From positions 806,001-870,000 of the forward strand of contig JAPFFF010000007.1 in the NCBI GenBank assembly GCA_039105265.1: a DNA stretch of 64,000 nucleotides. The letters are read 5' to 3'. This document shows positions 8,988 through 16,710 of the stretch, piece by piece. How positions within the stretch are numbered: the first letter of the stretch is position 1; the number at the start of each line of letters is the position of its first letter. Both the position numbers and the translations under genes were made by a program. The DNA comes from Tritrichomonas musculus (Eukaryota; Parabasalia; Tritrichomonadida; Tritrichomonadidae). The notes below the pieces were generated by a model. That model was not told where the DNA came from, did no database searches, and was given only the letters and a program-made list of their open reading frames with translations.

Positions 8988-11309
8988 TTATTCATAAGAT
9001 ACAAATCTTCGAGAACGAGATCCATTTTCTCTACAGAAAGGACATTCAGAGCTAGTCTCGAACCATTTTTCCGCACATTTATGGCATATTGTGTGTCCAC
9101 ATGGGACAATGATAGAATCAACTTCATATTCATAACAAATAGCACAAATTCGTTTAGCTTCTTTTCCATCATTTTGAGATTCTGTTTCAAAATCAGTCGA
9201 TGCTGAACATTCTATTGGTTTAACAACAGATTCTATAGTCATCGAACATAATTCGCATGTTTTTGGCTTTTTATCTCCAAGTGAATTCCAACAATTCATG
9301 CAATAAACGCAATGAGCGCAAACGCAAAAGTAGCAGTCTGTAGCATCTTTTCCGCACAATTTGCATTTTGGAGGAGTTGCATGCAATCCATATTTAGGGA
9401 GATCAGCATCAGAATTTTTCGCGATAATGAGAGGAAACTTCTTTCCAAGATCTCTTTGAAAAACAACTGGTCTTAATGTTTCAATTTTAATTAACTTGTC
9501 TATTGAATGCATGGAATCATTTTCATTTGAACTTAGTTTTAATTCTTTTTCTATTTCATCTCCAATTTGTGCAGGAAAGGCAGATATAGATTGTTTATCA
9601 TTATTTGGTAAATTGGTGTCAGCACCAACTCTTTCATTGCCAGCTTGTGTATTCTTATCAATTCCATGACTTATTAAAGATTTTATTGAACTTTGAGATG
9701 AATCATCATCTTTTTCAGTATTAGCAGATGATTTCTCTTCATCGCTTTTATCTTGACTTTCAATTTCTCTGATTGATGCGAATATATCATCATGCTTCTT
9801 TAACATTCGAAAATCTACAGTTGTTTTCAGAAAACTGCCTGAACCTGCATGATGAACCCAACAGCAAGATTCAATCATGCCAACAATTGTTGTGTTTACA
9901 GCAGAAACAACACCTCCACAAAAGACATTAAATCCGATTTTTGAAGGTCCAATAATATATGAATCTTTGACAACAACATGACTATGATTATAAACACAAA
10001 CCCCGGCTTCTTCTGATCTGCATAATAATGTTTTACGGATAATGATTCCTTTTGAATCTGAAACGCATACACCAAAAGTTTTTGAACCAGTAATAAGACA
10101 ATTTTCGATAGTTGCTTGTGAACGAGTTCGAACAATTAAACCTGACATCAAAGAATCATTGATTTCACAACGTTGAACAAGAGAAAATGATTTTTCACAA
10201 ACAGCGATTGCTGGATATGTTGTGTTTTTGAAAGTGCATTGGCAAATGAGGGTTTTAGAATTATGAGCAACATTTATTCCATTACCATTACATCGTTCTA
10301 TAATTGTGCGTTTAATTGCAGCTGTTGTATTATCAAGATAAATAGCAGAATAGTCTAGATCTGAAATTGTTGTACCAAAAACAAGAACTTTATCACAATG
10401 GCAAGCATAAATAGCGCCTTGCTTACAATTGCGTATTATGCATCTTTCAATAGTAATAGATGATTTGTTGCAACCATTAAAAGCTCTTTTATTGGAATTA
10501 TCGAAATTGCAATCTTTGCACGTTGCACTGCATTGATTATCAAGATATACATTTTCAAAACTAATGTTGATAAAATCTGTATTAAATGCGTATAACGTAG
10601 AAAAGCTGGTAATAGCAACGCCAAAAAGACGAATGTTCATGATTCGGCATTTATTCAATCGAATAAGGCTACCGTCATCAGCGCATAGACCAAAGTTCTC
10701 GGAATTGTAAAATTCGCTGTTCTCAGCAATAAATTGAGAGTTCTTATTACAATTTACAAGATAATCATATGTTGGATTTTCGTTGTATGGAGGAGGATCA
10801 TGAATCCTACATTTATCTAGTTTCAATTGGCTACTTTCAATAAAAATAGAACCAACTAAATTTAAATTTGATAGTATAACCTTAGCGTTTTTAATTTTGA
10901 TTCTTCGACATTTAACAATAGTGCTGGAATCGAAAGTGAGATTGAGAGGTGAAGTAATTTCAAGATCTTTGTCAGTAAGATCAATAACTGACTGATTATT
11001 TGTTTTATCAAGTAATTTATCATTGATATTTTGAATAAATGTTGAGTTAATATCATTCTGTATTTCATGATTTTCAGTTTCGCTATTTGGCAAAGCTTTT
11101 TGTTCAGCAGAACTATTTTCCTCATCATTTTTAGTATCTTCTGATTTATCTTTTTCTATTTTTGATTCTGTTTTTTCCATTTCAATAGACGTTTCATTTT
11201 TTTCAAAATAAATTAGCGCATCGCTATATTGAGAACTGTTGGAAAGAACGTTTACTAGATCTGTTAAAGGCAATGAAAGTCGTTTTTCAGGCTGGAAGGT
11301 ATCTTCCAT
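8988..11309 (-). CDS. Right-handed beta-helix protein with C-terminal Cys-rich finger and RING, 773 aa
   Basis: Probable RING-type E3 ubiquitin ligase whose substrate-binding part is a parallel beta-helix. Order: an acidic, disordered head (about 1-125); about 370 residues of short repeats of the beta-helix kind (130-505), where each turn has an Asn/Cys-containing core such as IERCIIRNCKQGAIYA or IENCLITGSKTFGVCV; a Ser/Asp-rich linker; a first zinc-binding cluster of ten cysteines (C649-C688, CxxC pairs); and a canonical C3HC4 RING (722-760: CAIC, CGHTICHKC, CPFC). Beta-helix repeats joined to F-box or Kelch parts occur in eukaryotic ubiquitin ligases such as FBXO11; the RING fusion here is the same logic in one chain. 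Start ATG at 11309 is clear. The role as a ligase is inferred from the intact RING. Confidence 0.85.
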   Translation of the reverse strand: MEDTFQPEKRLSLPLTDLVNVLSNSSQYSDALIYFEKNETSIEMEKTESKIEKDKSEDTKNDEENSSAEQKALPNSETENHEIQNDINSTFIQNINDKLLDKTNNQSVIDLTDKDLEITSPLNLTFDSSTIVKCRRIKIKNAKVILSNLNLVGSIFIESSQLKLDKCRIHDPPPYNENPTYDYLVNCNKNSQFIAENSEFYNSENFGLCADDGSLIRLNKCRIMNIRLFGVAITSFSTLYAFNTDFINISFENVYLDNQCSATCKDCNFDNSNKRAFNGCNKSSITIERCIIRNCKQGAIYACHCDKVLVFGTTISDLDYSAIYLDNTTAAIKRTIIERCNGNGINVAHNSKTLICQCTFKNTTYPAIAVCEKSFSLVQRCEINDSLMSGLIVRTRSQATIENCLITGSKTFGVCVSDSKGIIIRKTLLCRSEEAGVCVYNHSHVVVKDSYIIGPSKIGFNVFCGGVVSAVNTTIVGMIESCCWVHHAGSGSFLKTTVDFRMLKKHDDIFASIREIESQDKSDEEKSSANTEKDDDSSQSSIKSLISHGIDKNTQAGNERVGADTNLPNNDKQSISAFPAQIGDEIEKELKLSSNENDSMHSIDKLIKIETLRPVVFQRDLGKKFPLIIAKNSDADLPKYGLHATPPKCKLCGKDATDCYFCVCAHCVYCMNCWNSLGDKKPKTCELCSMTIESVVKPIECSASTDFETESQNDGKEAKRICAICYEYEVDSIIVPCGHTICHKCAEKWFETSSECPFCRENGSRSRRFVSYE

Positions 11310-11535
11310 AGATATTCAAATTTTGATTTTTTAAACATTCACAACTTAACAAAATTTGTGAACGTGTAACGTCTTTAAAAAATTTAATTAATGTCTTCCG
11401 AGATATCTTAGAATAGTTAGAAATTTGTTTCTAAATTAGTAGCCCGAAGTCTTATTTATGCTTTATAATTATTGTTGCATAATATTCTAGCTTTCAACTG
11501 AATCCATTATAAAATTGAATGATTCTTTTTTTTTT

Positions 11536-11676
11536 GGGAAATCGTAATTGCCCTCAATCGTAATTGCCCGCACAAAAAAGGTCAATTTTAGCCTTAAAAC
11601 CGTTGTCAAATGAAAATGGAATAATGACTTTTTGAATTATTTGGCTAATTATTCTCTGAAAATAATAATAAAATTA
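11536..11676 (+). repeat. Left terminal inverted repeat (141 bp)
   Basis: Identical, base for base by eye, to the reverse complement of 13013-13153. The outer end itself has a short direct repeat, ATCGTAATTGCCC twice with three bases between, which could be a transposase-binding site pair. Confidence 0.92.
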
Positions 11677-12062
11677 CTAATTTACGAAATCTTCCTCAGA
11701 TATTTGCGAAATCTTCCCAAATAGTTGCGAAATCTTCCCAAAACAGTTACGAAATCTTCCCCAGATAATTACAAAATCTTCCCCAGATAGTTGCGAAATC
11801 TTCCTCAAATATTTGCGAAGTCTTCCCCAGATAATTACGAAATCTTCCCCAGATATTAGCGAAATCTTCCCAAAATAGTTACGAAATCTTCCCCAGATAG
11901 AAACCATTTTCAGATGATTATAAAATTATTCTAATCTGATTATAAAATCATTTTCAGATGATCACAACTATCTGGGGAAGATTTCGTAACTATCTGGGGA
12001 AGATTTCGCAACTATTTTGGGAAGACTTCGCAAATATCTGAGGAAGATTTCGTAAATTAGTA
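11677..12062. repeat. 22-bp minisatellite array arranged as an inverted repeat
   Basis: About ten copies of a 22-bp unit (consensus TAGTTACGAAATCTTCCCCA plus GA) run from 11677 to about 11898. After a ~60-bp spacer with two copies of an ATTTTCAGATGAT motif, four units return in inverted orientation (about 11966-12062). The outermost ~95 bp of both arms match closely, including the flanking TTACTAATTTACG, so the single strand could fold into a long hairpin. Units alternate CCCAGA and CCCAAA variants. The short reading frame through the array is a by-product of the repeat and is not called as a gene. Confidence 0.88.
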
Positions 12063-12270
12063 AACTAAGTTTTTAAATTTTCACGTTTCATTCAATTTAA
12101 AAGGATAATATCTTATTAAATAAACATTCATATATTTTATATTTGATTTATAAGATATTTATATTAATATATAAAATATATATACAATAAAATAAATTTT
12201 ATAATATTTTATAATTGAGATATATCCAAAAATAATCCTATCGGACTTGAAAATTTCCGAATTGAGTTTA

Positions 12271-13012
12271 TAGTGTTCCTAAAAAATATTGATAAGAAAT
12301 GAATTCAATAGTTAATCGTCGTTAACAAAAGTTATTTTATTTTTAAAATTTTTAATTTAAAAAGTTAAATTTCTTATCAATATTTTTTCGGCAATTGAAA
12401 AAGTTGATTTTTTATTAAAAATTAAAATTAAAATCTTACTTGATTGCCTTGCACTTCGAGGCATTGTTTCAATTTCTTTGGAAAAGAATCAATCAAAGAA
12501 TTGTTTGTTGCTAAAATTAGATTATTCCATATAAAGAATAAAAATTGTGTTCAGGAAACATTTGCCATTTCAGCTCCAGGGATTTCAAGAAACATTATTG
12601 CTTTAACGCATATGAAATACTTGATTTCATTTGTTAATATTTGTGGTCGGCAGGGTTGTGTTTTTTCTGGTCTCCCTTCATCAATCTATTTAGCTACTGC
12701 TTTGACGCAATTTAACGAAATACTTAATGCATCAGCTGTTTTGCTTTTATTAAAATTGTGCGATTGCAGAACCACTTGCGATTAAATTATAGCGTTCGTT
12801 TGTATTTTTTGGTAAAGAAAACATATAAATAAAAGGTCAAAAGATTGACCAACAATTGATTCATAAATTCATGAATAGGTCATTAAATTTGAATGAATTT
12901 GAAAGAAATTTTAAAATTCTCTCAAATTATTTTTAAATAAATTTTCTCAATTTTTTCAATGAAAAATGAAAATTTCTCTCAAATTTCTTATCAATATTTT
13001 TTAGGACCACTA
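12271..13012 (-). mobile_element. Nested mariner-like (Tc1/mariner) remnant, 742 bp
   Basis: Ends are 30-bp inverted repeats beginning TAGTGTTCCTAAAAAATA at left and TAGTGGTCCTAAAAAATA at right (one mismatch), flanked by TA on both sides (12269-12270 and 13013-13014), the classical mariner target duplication. An extra copy of the inner repeat motif ATTTCTTATCAATATTTTTT lies at about 12370. The element is too short for a full ~1.3-kb mariner and carries only a transposase N-terminus. Its right end abuts the right 141-bp repeat of the outer element, so it inserted into that element. Confidence 0.75.
12441..12829 (-). pseudogene. Degenerate mariner transposase N-terminal (HTH) fragment
   Basis: Reverse-strand translation gives an opening MFSLPKNTNERYNLIASGSA, then, after a frame change, a helix-turn-helix-like block (KTADALSISLNCVKAV), then a linker EGRPEKTQPCRPQILT, the usual GRPxK linker between the two DNA-binding motifs of Tc1/mariner transposases. 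At least one frameshift and two stops interrupt it, and no catalytic DDE/D domain is present within the element. Non-functional as protein; kept only because its ends remain. Confidence 0.6.
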
Positions 13013-13153
13013 TAATTTTATTATTATTTTCAGAGAATAATTAGCCAAATAATTCAAAAAGTCATTATTCCATTTTCATTTGACAACGGTTTTAAGGCTA
13101 AAATTGACCTTTTTTGTGCGGGCAATTACGATTGAGGGCAATTACGATTTCCC
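13013..13153 (-). repeat. Right terminal inverted repeat (141 bp)
   Basis: Exact reverse complement of 11536-11676; ends in GGCAATTACGATTTCCC followed by an 18-T run. A short frame that starts inside it and runs out to 13344 is not considered a gene. Confidence 0.92.
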
Positions 13154-13797
13154 TTTTTTTTTTTTTTTTTTCCTATTTTTTGACCATATCTAATGGCAGC
13201 TCCATGCATTTTTCATATTTTACTAATATTATTGGTACAATAGAAAGACTACCTGTATTTTGTCCCATTATTTTAAAAAATGAGCTTAATGTATTATTTA
13301 TAATAATACATAAAAATTTTAAATCTAAATTTTTCTCATCCTAAGTCTTTCCTATAGTTTTTTTATTTTTTTCCGCATAACTATATAATATGAGTCATAT
13401 TATATGACTCAATATTCAAATTCTCATGCTTGAAGATGATGAAAAATTAAAATACGCATTTTTGAATTGCCTAAGAGATAAATTGAAATAATTTTCAAAA
13501 ATAACATCCGTTTGTTTTTCTGTAGAATTGAGTGAAGAATAAATTCCTTAGTCAATATTTAGTTGGAACGATTAACATTTAAATTTACATTGAATATTCT
13601 ATCGTTTATTTTTTTCTTTAATATCTAATTAAAAAATACTCTAAAGTAATTTTATACACATCATTTATATTAAAAAATATTATTTCTTAAATTTTATTCA
13701 AATATTAAAAATAAAAAATGTAAATATTATAAGATACATCATTGGCTTTTTTTGTCTCAGAAATTCTAAAAATTTTGGAATTTCTCCCAAAATTTAT
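13154..13797. other. Spacer upstream of the RCC1 gene
   Basis: 644 bp, AT-rich, starting with an 18-T tract. It contains a small palindrome (ATATGAGTCATATTATATGACTC, near 13387-13410) and the promoter region of the RCC1 gene. No gene seen. Confidence 0.5.
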
Positions 13798-16299
13798 ATG
13801 ATGTTCGTTTCTGGGGAAAATACAAATAAGCAACTAATCGAAAGTGCATCTATAATTGGATCATATGGCGATCAATGTATATCTCCGCCTCAAAAATCAG
13901 ATCTCGAAGTTTCTCAATTAAAATCTTTTTCATCATATTCGGGTCATTCAGTGTGGATTAATAATGATGGAATTGCATTTGCTATTGGTGATAACAGCCG
14001 TTCTCAAATCAATGATGTATCTAATGGAGAATACTACGAAAAGCCAACTCAAATCGTAATTGATGGGTTTAAGCCTTCTGGAAAAGAAAAGTTTTTTTCA
14101 GCAGTTTGTGGTGACAACTATACTTTATATATGACGTCATTGGGTCGTTTGATTTATGTCCACGAAAAAGGCGCAGGAAAACCTTTATTTTTCAATTTAA
14201 AAATTCCAAATCCAAATTCAAAAAATTCAAAGTCAAATAATAAATATATTTCTAGGAAACCGTTAGGCCTTTTTGGTGGTAGCAAAAGGTCTGCTGTTAT
14301 TGATGAAGAAGGTGACTTTTATATTTTCACCGAAGAACTTTTTAATGACGACGGAAAATCAAAAGATCAAATGCCAAAGCATTATTCATTACCTGAAGCT
14401 GTCACAAGTATTGCTTGCTGCGATAATTTTTTGGTTGTTCTCACCAAAAGTGGAAAAATTTATGGTAATGGCCACATAAATGAAGAAAACGACGAATTTA
14501 TAGAAATTCAAGAGCTTTCTGACTTTGGTCCATTTACTCAAGTGTCAGGTAGCTATGAGCATTGCATTGCCCTGAACCATGAAGGAAAAGTTTACGGATA
14601 TGGTTCTAATTATAAAGGAAGGCTTTCTCTTAAATCCGAAATCAGAACAGTTGATACTTTTGTCCTTTTGAACGTTTTTGATGATATTAAAGTTTATGAT
14701 ATTTCTGCTGGCTTTTATCATTCACTCTTCTTAATGAAAGGTACAGATCTTGCATCATGCGGATGCAATTCATATGGCGAACTTTTAGCAAGTCAGCCAA
14801 CAAAAAGTCATTACTTTACACCAATTAAAACTAAAATCAAAGCAGAAACAGGCGTTCCTTATTTTATCGCTGGATGTAATACATCTTTTGCATTCGTAGA
14901 TTGTGAAGCTCCACCAAACAGACCAAACAAAAGATTAGAAGTTGAACGAACTTTTACTTCTCCAGTTTCAGCAGATTCAACCAGTCAATCTAAATTAACA
15001 GCATCAGCAAGGAAAAGAATAAAGTCTTCATCAAAACCTTCTATATTCAATGATAAAAGCAGTAATAATGACAGTAATGATAATGGCACAAACTCAAATA
15101 ATAACAATAAAAATAATGATGAAGAAATAAAGCAATTGAAAGAAAAAGTAAGCGAATTAACAGAAGCTCTTAACAAATCTGAAGAGGAAAAATCAATTGT
15201 TATCAAAAAATTACTAGAAATTACTCATATAGCTGATCAATTACATGAAGCTAATAAAGATCTTGCTGCTAAACTCTTAAAAGCCCAACTTACTCTTGGG
15301 CTTCTTGCAGCAGTTTCAAATTTATCAAGTAATTCGGACGGTAGCAACTCCGAAGAAGAAACAGAAGGAAACAGCAATAAAGACGAAAGTGCTAAGAAAG
15401 AAGAAATAGAAAAGCAAAAAGAAAAAAAGATAGAAAAAGAAAAAGAGAAACAAAAAGAGAAAGAGAAAGAGAAAGAGAAAGAGAAAGAGAAAGAGAAAGA
15501 GAAAGAGAAAGAGAAAGAGAAAGAAAGGCAAAAACAGAGAGAAAGAGAAAAACAAAAAGAGAAAGAAAGAGCTAAACAGAAAGAAAATGAAAAAGAGAAG
15601 CAAAAAGAAAAAGAAAATCAAAAAGAGAAAGAAAGACAAAAGCAAAAAGAAAAAGAAAATCAAAAAGAGAAGCAGAAAGAAGACAATGAAAAGAAGGCAC
15701 AGAAAAGTAAGCAATCAGAATCAAAGCCAAAATCCTCAGAACAAGAAAGCAAACAGCAGCAACAGCAAAAAGACGACTCTCAAAAACAGCAGCAAAAGAA
15801 AAAGCAGCCAAAGCCATCAGATGATGAAAAGAGCAAGCAAGAAGAACAGCAAAAGAAGAAACAGCAGAAGTCTTCAGATGATGAAAAAAGAAAGCACGAA
15901 GACCAGCAAAAGAAGAAGCCGCAAGAGCCAAAGACTGAAGATTCTTCTGAAAACAGCAGGCATCATCGTCATCACAGGCATCACCACAGAAGTAACCAAG
16001 AACAAGAGGAGCAGCAGAAGATGCCAAAAGAACCTTCTAACGAAAGTAGCCAGAGTAACGAGCAGCACGCTCCAAGAAGGAGGCATCGTGATAAGCAAGA
16101 AAAAGAGCAAGCTGAGAGTTCACAACAAAAAGAACAGAAAGAGAACCAGAAATCAAAGACTTCAAAATCAGGCAATAAAACAGAAAATGAATCTAAAGAT
16201 CAGTCACAAAAAATGCAACCACCACCATCAATCCTCACACAGAAGGAAAACGAACAAAAGAAATCAATCGTTCGGCCAACAAAACCAAAGAATAAGTAG
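13798..16299 (+). CDS. RCC1-repeat protein with coiled coil and Lys/Glu/Gln-rich tail, 833 aa
   Basis: Residues 1 to about 375 form RCC1-type beta-propeller repeats, seen as IYGNGHINEEND, VYGYGSNYKGRLSL and LASCGCNSYGELLAS, each preceded by an SxxxEHCIAL/ SAGFYHSLFL strand. RCC1 propellers bind chromatin or act as GTPase exchange factors. A Ser/Asn linker follows, then a predicted coiled coil (about 440-510), then an extreme low-complexity tail: KEKE repeats (about 537-625, a 6-bp-type GAGAAA microsatellite), Gln/Lys blocks with two SSDDEK units, a His cluster (RHHRHHRHHHR near 720) and a basic end. The tail could be a charged single helix or scaffold. The ATG at 13798 is followed at once by a second ATG. 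The last 39 bp are duplicated past the stop. Domain calls sure; function open. Confidence 0.85.
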   Translation: MMFVSGENTNKQLIESASIIGSYGDQCISPPQKSDLEVSQLKSFSSYSGHSVWINNDGIAFAIGDNSRSQINDVSNGEYYEKPTQIVIDGFKPSGKEKFFSAVCGDNYTLYMTSLGRLIYVHEKGAGKPLFFNLKIPNPNSKNSKSNNKYISRKPLGLFGGSKRSAVIDEEGDFYIFTEELFNDDGKSKDQMPKHYSLPEAVTSIACCDNFLVVLTKSGKIYGNGHINEENDEFIEIQELSDFGPFTQVSGSYEHCIALNHEGKVYGYGSNYKGRLSLKSEIRTVDTFVLLNVFDDIKVYDISAGFYHSLFLMKGTDLASCGCNSYGELLASQPTKSHYFTPIKTKIKAETGVPYFIAGCNTSFAFVDCEAPPNRPNKRLEVERTFTSPVSADSTSQSKLTASARKRIKSSSKPSIFNDKSSNNDSNDNGTNSNNNNKNNDEEIKQLKEKVSELTEALNKSEEEKSIVIKKLLEITHIADQLHEANKDLAAKLLKAQLTLGLLAAVSNLSSNSDGSNSEEETEGNSNKDESAKKEEIEKQKEKKIEKEKEKQKEKEKEKEKEKEKEKEKEKEKEKERQKQREREKQKEKERAKQKENEKEKQKEKENQKEKERQKQKEKENQKEKQKEDNEKKAQKSKQSESKPKSSEQESKQQQQQKDDSQKQQQKKKQPKPSDDEKSKQEEQQKKKQQKSSDDEKRKHEDQQKKKPQEPKTEDSSENSRHHRHHRHHHRSNQEQEEQQKMPKEPSNESSQSNEQHAPRRRHRDKQEKEQAESSQQKEQKENQKSKTSKSGNKTENESKDQSQKMQPPPSILTQKENEQKKSIVRPTKPKNK

Positions 16300-16352
16300 A
16301 AATCAATCGTTCGGCCAACAAAGCCAAAGACTAAGTAGAAATCAATCGTTCG
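16261..16352 (+). repeat. 39-bp tandem duplication spanning the RCC1 gene's stop codon
   Basis: The last 39 bp of the gene (16261-16299, coding KSIVRPTKPKNK plus TAG) are repeated at 16300-16338 with two base changes, again ending in TAG, and 14 bases of a third copy follow (16339-16352). Only the first TAG ends the protein; the second unit is in the same frame but downstream of that stop. Confidence 0.9.
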
Positions 16353-16710
16353 CATTTTGTATCTTTGTTTATTTTTTTAAAAAAAATATTTCTTTTTGTA
16401 AATAAATAAACGTTTTACTTTGAAAATAACTCTGTTTATTTCCTTTAGTTTATTCTTTTTAAATTCTTGTGGAATATATATAATTTTATTCGATAATTTC
16501 TTTTTTTTTTTTTTTAATTTTTTTAAATTTTTTTATGTAATCTTTATTGCTGTATATCAATTGAAGCAAACTTTGAAATTTTTAAAATTTTTTTGATTTT
16601 CAAATATTTGGAAAAAAAAAATTCAGTAAAAAAGATATAAATAAAGATTTTTTTTCTTGTATTTGTTGAACGTATAACTTTAATAATAATAAAATTTTCA
16701 AAATGAAAAT
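16300..16710. other. Convergent spacer between RCC1 and GH20 genes
   Basis: 411 bp. The first ~50 bp are the duplicated gene end; the rest is AT-rich with long T and A runs (16500-16620). No gene seen. Confidence 0.5.

Larger units (their letters stand above)
11536..13153. mobile_element. Non-autonomous DNA transposon with perfect 141-bp terminal inverted repeats
   Basis: The ends at 11536 and 13153 are identical inverted repeats of 141 bp beginning GGGAAATCGTAATTGCCC. Outside them lie T-runs (10 T on the left, 18 T on the right), so a target duplication of about 9-10 bp made of T is possible but cannot be proven. The interior has no transposase of its own: it holds a hairpin-forming minisatellite (11677-12062), AT-rich filler and a nested mariner-like remnant (12271-13012). 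A 9-10 bp duplication and a GGG start would suit a Mutator-like element. The identity of both ends suggests a young insertion or gene conversion. The superfamily is unresolved. Confidence 0.85.

Noticed and set aside
11677-11907. Minus-strand frame coding a repeated GRFRNYFGKISQ-like peptide
   Set aside because: It is only the translation of the 22-bp minisatellite, which is not a multiple of three, so the repeat cycles through frames.
11677-12062. Possible CRISPR array
   Set aside because: The units abut or vary continuously with no unique spacers, the setting is eukaryotic and no cas genes are present.
12444-12785. Plus-strand 113-codon frame in the nested element
   Set aside because: It is the shadow of the decayed mariner transposase on the other strand; composition is not protein-like.
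11536-13153. Polinton/Maverick or retroviral LTR element
   Set aside because: Ends are inverted (not direct) repeats beginning GGG, and no polymerase, capsid or integrase sequence lies between them.
15325-16405. Long frames over the RCC1 tail on both strands
   Set aside because: They come from the GAAAAAGAG-type repeats; only the frame continuing the propeller is supported.
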